From: Akebia trifoliata
Taxonomy: Eukaryota; Streptophyta; Magnoliopsida; Ranunculales; Lardizabalaceae
Assembly: GCA_017979445.1 (NCBI GenBank)
Contig: JADQWC010000333.1
Span: forward strand, 62,001-126,000
Length of the DNA stretch: 64,000 bases
Direction of reading: 5' to 3'
Of this stretch, positions 21,741-31,211 are shown piece by piece. Made by a program: the position numbers and the translations under genes. Each line of letters starts with the position of its first letter. Position 1 is the first letter of the stretch. The notes beneath the pieces were generated by a model. It saw only the letters and a program-made list of their open reading frames with translations. It ran no database searches and was not told where the DNA came from.

Positions 21741-23904
21741 AATAATATTTTTATTTCACACAAATCTGATTATTTTTTGCAACATTTTTTTGATAGTTTT
21801 CCAAGGTCCATAAAAACTTTTCATGCAAAAATAGATCTTTGCAAATTATTTTTCCTTCTTTTTCTTTTCTTTTGGAAAACATTTTCTTCTGAAAAATATT
21901 TTTTTTTCTGAAAAATAGTTTTTTATTTGGAAAGTATCTTCTCTTGGAAAATCTTATTTTTACGAAAAATATTTTTTGGAAAACGTTTTTTCTTAGAAAA
22001 CATTTTTTTTTAGAGAATAACACTTTTTTTGGAAAACACTTCTTTTGGAAAATATTTTTTCTGGAAAATACTTTACCTTTGTAAACTATTTTTCTTCTTT
22101 CAAAATTTGATTTCTATTTCAATTTAAATGGCCCGGTCCATCAGGATTGTTGGATCGAGTTGGGCTGGGTCATTTGCAAGAGATGGATTTTTTATTGGGT
22201 CGGTGCACCCATTTTGATTTTCAAAAATAACATTTTTTATCCTTAAAGACAATCATACACTCTGATCTCATCATTCACATACATCCATTTCATCATTCAC
22301 ATGCATTCTGATCTCATCATTCACATACATTCATATCAATCACAAAGTCTCATAAAATTCCATTCAATGAACAACCCGGAAACACCCACGATAAGTTCGA
22401 GTCATGACCTACTGGGAAGGTTTCTAGACTTTAAGCTTACTACGTGCAATGCATTTTTATTTGGCCACCCTTGCCCAAGAACACCTATATACCTTTCGAT
22501 ACGTGGTGATTTGGTTTGATATACCGTATAGGTGATAATCTAAAATCTCAATTCACTTCTTTGAAGCCAAAAACAGCCAGTTTGATCTCCAGTTGAGAGG
22601 TGGCGCACAAAGCTGAGCAAGGGCCCACTTAAATACCTCTCGTCTAGAATAGACGTAGTCTATCCCCCTCGTACAGTAGGGTACAGCGGGGCAAGATCTT
22701 ACTTAGGCACCGATTTTGACCAAGAAGTGCAATTGATATACTTAGACTATCTTTTATACCTACGGGTACAAGTTAAGAGTTGTAGCTTTCATAAATGGTT
22801 TGGCATCCCACGAGGGGACCGACCACGTACTAGTACTACGTTGGCAATCGGGACATGTGACTGTGTGGCTCACAATAGGTCAAAGGCTCAGGTCACTCCA
22901 GCCTGGGTGCATTAATATATCTCTCAGAATAACCTGATCAGATGGTATTAATGCCCCCAGTTTGATATACCTTATGGTACGTGACTGGAGTTGTGGGTTT
23001 CATGAATGACGTCGCATCTCCGAAGAGACCGGGCCACGCACTAGTGCCACGTTGGCTAAATAGGACGTGTAAGTGCACAAAATAGTAAACGTGCATGTGG
23101 TGTGTGCAAAACAGGGTGGGGTTTGCCCGGGGCCTTTTCAAACACATGGGTCCAATGAGTCCATATCAAACCAATCAACATTGATATCATAAAGATATTG
23201 ATTAAGAAAATAACACAAAACCCATCACATCGAAATTAAGATGAAAGCAAACACATCACAAATATATCTGTAGAGATCATGGCACATTATATGGGCATAT
23301 AACACAAAGAATAATTAATTTGATCCAACATTGAAAAAGCCCACAAATTTATTATCTATGGCCCAATCAAGGGTTACTTTGGGCGATCCAAACAAAATCA
23401 AGACTTTAACGAATATTGCCTTGAGGATAGAATGGTAATTGTTGATGTAAGGAGTGATGAACACATTTTTTTTTTTTCTTTTTTTTTCTTTTTTTTGAAA
23501 AACATGCATGACAAATCTTTTGAAAACATAGGCTAGCGTGACCAACTCATAAGGTTACAAATTTTACTAAGGGTCATTAGGCCACGTGATTCATCATGTA
23601 GGCAATCCAATGTCGCAACTTTCTAGATTTAATGGAAAAGCTTGGATCCAAAAATGAAATTCACATTTTTTACTTTGATCCGATTTTTTTTTTTTAAATG
23701 AGCGGCTATGAAGTCAAATTTTTAATCAAATTTCAAAATGAAAATTAATTTTTAAGAAATTTTTTTTTTGAATATTCTTTTTTAAAATTCTCAGAATCTC
23801 ATCCGCCATAAACAAGTGATATTGGATCATTTTTTTTTTTTTGGTGCCACGTGACGAGGTCAATGATTCTTAGTAAGAAAAGAAACATTATTAAGTTAGT
23901 AAGG

Positions 23905-24095
23905 CTAGCCCCTTAAAAAAAATTTAAGAGAGAAACAGAACTTTTAAGTTGCTGCCAGCAACACTCACTATTTGCCCTCTTATTATCATATTAAAAAAAA
24001 ATTAAGAGAGAAAAAAAACAAAAAAAAAACTGCAAACAGAACTTTGAAGTTGCTACCAGCAACACTTACTATTTGCCCTCTTATTATCATGTTGC
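23905..24095 (-). repeat. Two-copy direct repeat in T3 leader
   Basis: A unit of about 95-100 bp (AATTTAAGAGAGAAA ... GCAACACTCACTATTTGCCC ... CTTATTATCAT) occurs twice in a row. Each copy has GTTGCTG-C-CAGCAAC or a close variant, a near-perfect 7-bp hairpin. Confidence 0.8.
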
Positions 24096-24628
24096 TGTCA
24101 ACATGCAACATGTTGCCAACAACACAACGCTCAACACTGCAACCCTTCTTTTTTTTTTATCATCACGTTACTAGTTGCGAACCAACTGTCCTTGCTATTG
24201 CTAACAGCACAAATGTTGGCAACACCCATTTATTCTCTTGTTTTGCTGCCAGCACATAGCTACAATTTTTTTGTTACCACCACCCCCACGTAACTTTCAC
24301 TCACAAGTTTCATGCTACTGCCACCACCTCAATCAATTTTTTTTCATATATTGTGTTGCTGGCAGCAACACAATCACACCTCTATTTTTTTATTTTTTTC
24401 AAAAGGGAAAAAAAAAAATTAAATTAAATAACAAACAACAAAAGGGACGTTTAGATGTTGAAGCAATGCTACCAAAGTATATGGACACATTGCTTGGGTA
24501 AAGCATGCCTTTATGCTCATTCTTCAACGTGAAATCCTTTATGAACTATCTCTCCATCAATCTTTGCTGCCCCAATTGCCACAGCGTGGAACTCTACAAG
24601 CAAAGCATATTGTCCCACTTTCATAGTA

Positions 24629-24648
24629 GAGAGAGAGAGAGAGAGAGA
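24629..24648. repeat. (GA)n microsatellite
   Basis: An uninterrupted GA run in the T3 leader; on the element strand it is a CT tract. A similar tract lies at the equivalent place in T1 (41159-41186). Confidence 0.95.
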
Positions 24649-25391
24649 ACATTATCTCTCTGTTGTTTCCATTGGAGAAGAAGATGGAAAAAATAAAAAC
24701 CGTTTTTTGATTATTGCACACCAGCCATTCTTTGTAAAAACGTTGCTGTCCCCTTAATAGAAAAAAAAAATATATACATATTTTTTTTACCACCAGCCCC
24801 TTATTTTGTTAATCGTTGCTGCCCTTGCCCCTTTAACAGCACAAATTTTAAAACAAAAAAAAAATATTGCTGCCCCTTGGCAGCACATTAAAAACCCCTT
24901 TTTTTTTTTTAAAACGTGGCCGTCCATTGGCAGCACATTAAAATTTTTTTTTTAAAACGTGGCTGCCTGTTTTTTTTCTTAAAGAAAAATGTAATGCCAA
25001 AGGGCAAACTGACTGAAAAATAAAATAAAAAATAAAAAATGTCAAAGGACAGATCGATTCCTGAAATAATAAATAAGAAACTAAAAAATCTATATAGTGT
25101 AACAACTATCACTCCATCCTTAATGCAATCATCCTTTAAAATCCTAAATTATTTAGGGTTGTTCCAAATGGCCCTCAATTGAACCGCAAAAGTAATGCTT
25201 GATTGAACCATAAAAATAATATGTCGAGATATCTAATACTCAAAAATACATGCTCAATAATCGAATCAAAACACAAAAATGCAAATAAAATAATAAATAA
25301 ACAAATAAATCAACAAATAAATAAAAAACATTCTAGCTAATTTTAGCAATGCTCCCATACTTGGGGTTTTTCAAGTCTAATCCTCAAAAGG

Positions 25392-25409
25392 TCCCCAGTG
25401 GAGTCGCCA
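25392..25409 (-). other. Primer binding site of T3 (tRNA-Arg)
   Basis: Minus strand TGGCGACTCCACTGGGGA, one nucleotide from the LTR end. It matches 18 of 18 bases of the complement of the 3' end of plant tRNA-Arg (with CCA). This marks 25411-27189 as a 5' LTR for the unit to its left. Confidence 0.93.
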
Positions 25410-25423
25410 CTGAAAGCGCCCTC

Positions 25424-25444
25424 GATCCGCGGGGTGCGCGGATC
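25424..25444 (-). promoter_or_regulatory. U5 terminal hairpin
   Basis: GATCCGCG, loop GGGTG, CGCGGATC: a perfect 8-bp GC-rich stem 13 nt from the LTR end. It is perfect also at 15530-15550, in the solo LTR and in the T4 LTR (loop GGGTA), and imperfect in the LTRs at 533 and 42057. Confidence 0.8.
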
Positions 25445-25567
25445 CGCTTTTGACCCTTGAGGTTTGGGAGTCGCCACCTAGTTATTACGGTCTAGGAACC
25501 AATTTGACCCTACAATGGATAAAAAGAACTAATCTACTATAGAAATCTGAATCCGGGGATCATGTTA

Positions 25568-25598
25568 CGGGGTTGGAAGGTGTTAGGCACCAACCCCG
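25568..25598 (-). promoter_or_regulatory. Conserved LTR stem-loop with CCTAACACCTT loop
   Basis: CGGGGTTGG / CCAACCCCG stem (9 bp) around the 13-nt loop AAGGTGTTAGGCA; on the element strand the loop is TGCCTAACACCTT. The T3 3' LTR has the paired change CGGGGTTAG / CTAACCCCG (15674-15704). T2 has an unrelated 11-bp stem around TACCTAACACCTT (39458-39492). Confidence 0.8.
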
Positions 25599-26009
25599 CC
25601 CGGCCAATGCCGGTCTCTACTTATCCCAAATAGATCTACATTGCTAATGATAAAACCTAGATTAAAAAAATAATAAAAAACCTTACCTTCGATCTACAAA
25701 AGCACTATTCCCTCAGATCTAAAAAACAGTTCCTTGTACCGTACTCCTTGCTTCGTTTTGTCTCCGGATCTGATTTCTGATCTCCGAGGCAAGGTGTCTC
25801 CTTCTTGGATCTGAATGCTTTGAATTTGTGGTGGATTTTTGGGATGTTTTTGGGAGGTTTTTGGGTGTTTTTTAGGCTAAAATAGGAGTAGGGGTGTTAG
25901 GGAATGAGTTGGGGCTCCAAAATTAGGGTTTTGGAAGGGTTGTGGAGGCTTCTTCACCTACTTTTTCTAGGGTTTTTTCTTTTATACGAAAATAGGGTGT
26001 GGAGGCTCC

Positions 26010-26017
26010 TATTTATA
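26010..26017 (-). promoter_or_regulatory. TATA box of the T3 5' LTR
   Basis: TATAAATA on the minus strand in the context CTTTATAAATAGGAGCC. Nine TTAGGGTTT (AAACCCTAA on the element strand) motifs lie upstream between 26032 and 26223, and about 15 TTGACT or TTGACC words between 26070 and 26400. Confidence 0.82.
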
Positions 26018-27531
26018 AAGTTTTTAGAAGCATTAGGGTTTGATTAGGGTTTCTTTTAGGGTTTCAATTAGGGTTTTGACTTAGTCTTTAGGGTTTTAGG
26101 GTTTTGACTTTAGTCTTATGAGATTGACTTGATTAGTTTAGATTAGGGTTTGGATTTAAGGTTTTGACCTTAGTCTTATGAGATTGACTTGATTAGTTTA
26201 GATTAGGGTTTTGATTTAGGGTTTTGACTTTAGTCTTATGAGATTGACTTTAATTTTGACTTCAATCTTGCTTGATTGACTTTAATTTTGACTTCAGTCT
26301 CACTTGATTGACCTTGACTTCAGTCTTGCTTGATTTACTTTTATTTTGACTTTGGTCTTATTTGATTGACTTTAATATCTTGACTTTAGTCTTGCTTGAT
26401 TGATTTTAAATTTTTGGAGAACCCCTTTCTATTATATCTTTAATTCTTTGGACCCCCCAAATGGAGGGGTCCTTAAAGAAATATCCCACGAACCCTCAAC
26501 AATTTTGCCTGAGAGTCCAATTAATCGATTTTTTAGGTTCAACTTTTTAAATTAATTTCATTAATGTTTCACTTTAATTATTTAATATTTTATTTACTAA
26601 TTTCGAATTTTTTAATTATGAAAATTATGAAATTACCGTTTTGCCTTCGGAGAGGATTTTTTACGTTTTAAGTCGTTTTTCAATGTTCCAAGATGTTTTG
26701 AAATCAGTTTTTCGTAAGGAATTCAATGGGAATGTTGGTTTTTATCATTTATGAAATTTTTTGCGTGAAATGGTCGTGAATTTTATGAGGGGTATTTTCG
26801 TAATTTTGTCAAATTTTGTGAAAATTTGTGAAATGATTTATTTGGTTTCGATTTGTCGTTTTATGTATTTGAGTGGGTTTTCCTAAGGTAATGTAGGCTC
26901 TAGGGTTATTTTGATGTTAGGGGTATTTTGGTAATTTGGTCAATTTTTAGTGATTTTTATCGTGAAGCTTCTTTTTGGTTTGCAGGATGATGATTTCTAT
27001 GTTTCTGGGGTAGTATTTTCCTAACGTAGCGTGGTTTCTAAGTTTTGTTAGTTCGAGATACCTCATCCGGATTTCTGAAACATATCTGGTAACAAAATAA
27101 AGCTTGGAATAAACATCTATCATTGGGAACCTTTGCGATCGGGTTGACGAGTTGATTAATCAGGCGGATGCAAAAATGGGGTGTCTACAGATGCCCCTCT
27201 TGGCAGAGGGTTGAAGCAAACTAGATAGCAAATCTATTTTGGTAGAAAATGCGATATCCGAATGCCAAAGCTAGTGACAGTTCATTTTGTAGCCTGATTT
27301 AGCAATTCGTCGGGGTGTTCGGATCCTTGAAGGTTAAACTCTCCCCGAACTAAAAGGTTGTCAGGTCCTCGAGCGAGAGCTCTCACTGATGGCGTCAGAT
27401 CCTTGAATTTTAAAGAATTCTCCCTGACTAAAAGAATAAGTGTGCAAGTGTGTGCACTGTGTGAAACTGAGTAAAATCTGAGCATAAACTAAGCATAACT
27501 GAGCATAAATTGAGCATAAAAAAAATGAATG

Positions 27532-28132
27532 TCTTACTTTACCTACTCTGGGTGAAAGAGTAATAAACAATTTTTTTTTGGAAAGTTTTACTCTACCTAC
27601 TCGGAGTGAAAGAGTAATGAACTATTTTTTCTAGGAGTCCTACTCTACCTACTCGGGGTGAAAGAGTAATGAATTCTTTTTCGGGAGTTCTACTCTACCT
27701 ACTCGGGGTGAAAGAGTAATGAACTATTTTTTCTGGGAGTTTTACTCTACATACTCGAGGTGAAAGAGTAATGGACTTATTTTCTGGGAGTTTTACTCTA
27801 CCTACTCGGGGTGAAAGAGTAATGAACTATTTTCGGGAGTTCTACTCTACCTACTCGGGGTGAAAGAGTAATGAACTATTTTCGGGAGTTCTACTCTACC
27901 TACTCGGGATGAAAGAGTAATGAACTATTTTTGGGAGTTCTACTCTACCTACTCAGGGTGAAAAAGTAATGAACTATTTTTTCTAGGAGTTTTACTCTAC
28001 CTACTCGGGGTGAAAGAGTAATGAACTACTTTTTTCTGGGAGTCCTACTCTACCTACTCGGGGTGAAAGAGTAATGGACTAATTTCCTGGAGTTCTACTC
28101 TACATACTCGGGGTGAAAGAGTAATGAACTAT
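27532..28132 (-). repeat. 50-bp tandem array, second copy
   Basis: About 12 units nearly identical, unit by unit, to 17621-18220, with the same TACTCT/AGAGTA arms. The unit-by-unit match supports duplication of the whole 3' UTR rather than independent array growth. Confidence 0.94.
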
Positions 28133-28134
28133 CT

Positions 28135-29040
28135 AAGTATAATCTGAGAAAACCCTCGGCGATATCTGACTAAGCATAATCCGAGAAAGTCCTCGGTGGC
28201 AACTGGCTGAGCATAATCTGAGCAAACCCTCGATGACATCTGGCTGAGCATAGTTCAAGCAAACCCTCGGCGGCATCTGAACATAGTTCCGAGAAAGCCC
28301 TCGACGGCATCTGAGCATAATTCCAAGAAAGCCCTCGGCGACATCTGAGCATAATTCTGAGAAAGTCCTCGGCGGCAACTGAGCATAATTCCAAGAAAAC
28401 CCTTGGCGGCATCTGAGCATAATTCCGAGAAAACCCTCGACGGCATCTGAGCATAATTCCAAGAAAATCCTTGGCGGTATCTGAGCATAATTCCGAGAAA
28501 ACCCTCGGCGGCATCTGAGCATAGTTCCGAGAAAGCCCTCGGCGGCATCTGAACATAATTCCGAGAAAGCCCTCGGCGACATCTGAGCATAATTCCGAGA
28601 AAACCCTCGGCGGCATCTGAGCATAATTCCAAGAAAACCCTTGGCGGTATCTGAGCATAATTCCGAGAAAACCCTCGGCGGCATCTGAGCATAGTTCCGA
28701 GAAAGCCCTCGGCGGCATCTGAGCATAATTCCGAGAAAACCCTCGACGGCATCTGAGCATAATTCCAAGAAAATCCTTGGCGGTATCTGAGCATAATTCC
28801 AAGAAAACCCTTGGCGGCATCTGAGCATAGTTCCGAGAAAACCCTCGGCGGCATCTGAGCATAATTCCAAGAAAACCCTTGGCGGCATCTGAGCATAGTT
28901 CCGAGAAAACCCTCGGCGGCATCTGAGCATAATACCAAGAAAACCCTTGGCGGTATCTGAGCATAATTCCAAGAAAACCCTTGGCTGCATCTGAGCATAA
29001 TTCCGAGAAAACCCTCGGCGGCATCTGACTAAGCATAATC
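28135..29040 (-). repeat. 34-bp tandem array, second copy (longer)
   Basis: About 27 units. The first part follows 18225-18878 closely; the extra units are absent from the first copy. Most units pair as CCGAG/CTCGG or CCAAG/CTTGG. Confidence 0.94.
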
Positions 29041-29592
29041 CGACAAAGCCCTCGGCGGAAACTGAGCAAAATCCAAGATAACCCTTGGCGGAAACTGAGC
29101 AAAATCCAAGATAACCCTTGGCAGCATCTGAGCAAAATCCAAGTTAACCCTTGGCGGCATCTGAGCAAAATCCAAGATAACCCTTGGCGGCAACTGAGCA
29201 AAATCCAAGATAACCCTTGGCGGAAACTGAGCAAAATCCAAGATAATCCTTGGCGGCATCTGAGCAAAATCCAAGATAACCCTTGGCGGCAACTGAGCAA
29301 AATCCAAGATAACCCTTGGCGGCAACTGAGCAAAATCCAAGATAACCCTTTGCGGAGACTGAGCAAAATCCAAGATAACCCTTGGCGGCAACTGAGCAAA
29401 ATCCAAGATAACCCTTGGCGGAGACTGAGCAAAATCCAAGATAACCCTTGGCGGAGACTGAGCAAAATCCAATATAACCCTTGGCGGCAACTGAGCAAGG
29501 TCCAAGATAACCCTTGGCGGAGACTGAGCAAAATCCAAGATAACCCTTGGCGGCAACTGAGCAAAATCCAAGATAACCCTTGGTAGAGACTG
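29041..29592 (-). repeat. 33-bp tandem array
   Basis: About 16 units of CGGCAACTGAGCAAAATCC followed by AAGATAACCCTTGG. The unit is related to the 34-bp unit but one base shorter, so each minus frame encodes a constant 11-residue repeat (for example ILDFAQLPPRV). Arms CCAAG/CTTGG are kept in nearly all units. A shorter array of the same type is in T4 (49540-49890). Confidence 0.93.
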
Positions 29593-29948
29593 ACTGAGTA
29601 AAACTGAGAACAAAGAAATAAATCTGGGAGAGAAACGATCGAAAATGAGTCTGGAGAAGAGTGGTTGAATCTGGGCATGAATAGATTTGGGACAGAATGG
29701 ATGTCCTATCTCCTATGTGAGATTCAGAATGCATTTGTTTGAACCTCAAGGTTTTATCAAAAAAGTTTTGTAAATTTAAAACATGAGTTTGAACCTTAAG
29801 AGTTTTTGAAAAACTGCTATCAAGAAGGTAACCTTAGGTTTGGAGTTCTCATTTTAGGATTAACATTGCTCAAAAACAAAATGTCCCTAGTTTGACAATA
29901 AACATGGCATTGAAAATAATTGAACACATCATTAAAAAATGCCCCTAG

Positions 29949-30278
29949 ACCATTCCAATACCGCTCAAGTCAAACCATCCCATGGAGTTATGAGACGATG
30001 ATTGTGACATCCGCTGGAGTTGAGAAGCCAAAAGAGGCAATGATCACGGACATTGGTCATATGACTAGATCAGGGAGGTGCTACAAAATACTAAAAAAAT
30101 AACAAAAAGACAGAACGAGAAAGAGGACAAGAGAAAAGAAAAAGGAAAATGAAAGTTGGTAGAGGAGGAACAAACACCTCAAGGGGAACCAGAGAAGAAG
30201 AAGAGCAGGGTAACTGACAAAAAGGTAACTGACCTCCTCAAACTCATTCGAAAGAGTGAGTACAAAATAGTATAGCAG
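29949..30278 (+). pseudogene. pol: T2 gag-protease linker
   Basis: T2 resumes here with PFQYRSSQTIPWSYETMIV and MTRSGRCYK, a stretch usual just before the protease in this lineage, then VTDLLKLIRKSEYKIV and a TAG stop near 30276 where Gln is usual. Frames shift in the Lys/Glu-rich middle. It is the continuation of the gene cut at 15516, minus the nucleocapsid region. Confidence 0.75.
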
Positions 30279-31211
30279 TTGAACAGAATACCAGCTCAAA
30301 TCAGTATGTTTGACCTACTTTTAAACTCAGAGCATCATCGGGAAGCATTAATCAAAGTCCTTAGTAATGCGTATATACCTGAGACCACCTCGCCAGAAGA
30401 GTTGGAAAAGACAGTAGGTCAGATCATGGCCTCCAATCCGATCACCTTCACCGATGATGAACTTATTAGCGGAGGATATGGACACATTGAACCACTGCAC
30501 ATTATGATAATGTGCAAAGGTATGATGGTAGCAAGGGTACTGATCGACAATGGTTCGACTCTTAATGTTTGTCCTATACAAACTGTGCACAAGTTAAACG
30601 CGGATTTATCTTACCTCAGGCCAACTAGAAGGACCGTAATGGCTTTTGATAGTAGAAAAACTGAGTCGTTAGGGGAACTGGATCTCCTAGTCACTATTGG
30701 ATCATGCACGTTTGAAGTGACATTTGAGATTCTGGACATACCCTCAGCATTCAATCTCCTTCTAGGAAGACCCTGGATCCATACCGCAGGGGCAGTCCCC
30801 TCTTCCTTGTATCAACGAGTCAAATTCATCATGGGACAGAGGATGATATCGGTCCTCACAGAAAATCTCATACCAGTTGATCGATCGCCGAATGTGCCTT
30901 ATATCGATGTGAAAATGACTGGAGACAGAGAGGGATTTCACGCCTTCCAGTTCACATCTATCAATCATATCCAAAGGGGAAAAGAGAAAACAAGGGCAAG
31001 GTGGTCAAAAACAAACTTGATGATCAGACGAGTGATGAAGAAGGCGGGATATCGTCTGAGACAAGGGTTAGGGTCAAAAGGAAAGGGCAAGGCCACTTTG
31101 ATCAGCATGCGAAAACACACTCCCTACTTTGGTCTTGGATTCAAGCTTACGAGGAAAGATATCTCTGATATGAAAGACAAAAAGAGGGAGCTTCGACTTG
31201 CACGAAGATAG
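30279..31211 (+). CDS. pol: T2 protease with G-patch-like tail
   Basis: Open for 310 codons. Aspartic protease active site VLIDNGSTLNVCPI (residues about 97-110), flap and end motif LLGRPWIH (about 160-168), then a glycine-rich G-patch-like tail GYRLRQGLGSKGKGK (about 256-270). This is the best preserved T2 domain; the catalytic DNG is intact. It is part of a polyprotein, so the first Met shown is only the start of the open stretch after a stop at about 30276. Role: cleavage of Gag-Pol. Confidence 0.88.
   Translation: MNRIPAQISMFDLLLNSEHHREALIKVLSNAYIPETTSPEELEKTVGQIMASNPITFTDDELISGGYGHIEPLHIMIMCKGMMVARVLIDNGSTLNVCPIQTVHKLNADLSYLRPTRRTVMAFDSRKTESLGELDLLVTIGSCTFEVTFEILDIPSAFNLLLGRPWIHTAGAVPSSLYQRVKFIMGQRMISVLTENLIPVDRSPNVPYIDVKMTGDREGFHAFQFTSINHIQRGKEKTRARWSKTNLMIRRVMKKAGYRLRQGLGSKGKGKATLISMRKHTPYFGLGFKLTRKDISDMKDKKRELRLARR

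Larger units (their letters stand above)
21790..25391 (-). other. 5' leader of T3
   Basis: Non-coding leader between the primer site and the coding remnants. The part 22130-23160 matches T1 (10800-11470 and 39685-39840) and T4 (61600-62600). It includes the hairpin CGTCTA-GAA-TAGACG near 22651 and a two-fold diverged repeat (GATATACC... GGCATC and GATATACC... GTCGCATC). The part 23160-25390 is AT-rich, with T tracts and GTTGCTG/CAGCAAC palindromes. No supported gene. Confidence 0.8.
25411..27189 (-). repeat. 5' LTR of T3, shared with a second partial unit
   Basis: 1779-bp LTR with TGTA/TTCA-type ends. A primer site lies on its low-coordinate side, and a polypurine tract with 3' UTR on its high-coordinate side, so the same LTR serves as 5' LTR of one unit and 3' LTR of another. 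It carries the U5 hairpin (25424-25444), the primer-site-like decamer (25467-25476), the conserved stem-loop (25568-25598) and a TATA box (26010-26017). Confidence 0.95.
15517..29948 (-). mobile_element. Element T3, non-autonomous Ogre-type element with a partial second unit
   Basis: On the minus strand the order is: partial 3' UTR (29948-27204) and polypurine tract, LTR (27189-25411), primer site, leader, scraps of coding sequence, complete 3' UTR with arrays, polypurine tract, LTR (17276-15517). Gag, protease, most of RT and the extra ORF are deleted. The two LTRs are nearly identical by eye. The flanks (GGGTCT on the left, ACCATT on the right) show no target duplication, and the right end stops inside a 3' UTR copy, so one end was lost after insertion. 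Confidence 0.88.
27190..29948 (-). other. Partial second 3' UTR unit of T3
   Basis: It starts with the polypurine tract (27190-27203) and repeats the order of 17277-18995: 50-bp array, 34-bp array, then the 33-bp array (29041-29592) and a tail with ACCTTAGGTTTGGAGTTC. It ends at CATCATTAAAAAATGCCCCTAG, where T2 resumes. Nothing further upstream of the element is present in this unit. Confidence 0.85.

Noticed and set aside
22727..22915. Small conserved protein in the leader (also 62035-62379)
   Set aside because: Frames differ between T1, T3 and T4 and contain shifts; conservation is explained by shared element descent.
17621..29592. CRISPR-like array
   Set aside because: Direct repeats are contiguous or have no unique spacers of constant length, no cas genes are present, and the context is a plant retrotransposon.
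28170..29678. A 502-codon open frame on the minus strand
   Set aside because: It lies in the 34- and 33-bp arrays, where several minus frames are open because the unit lacks stops. There is no domain, and unit number varies between copies.
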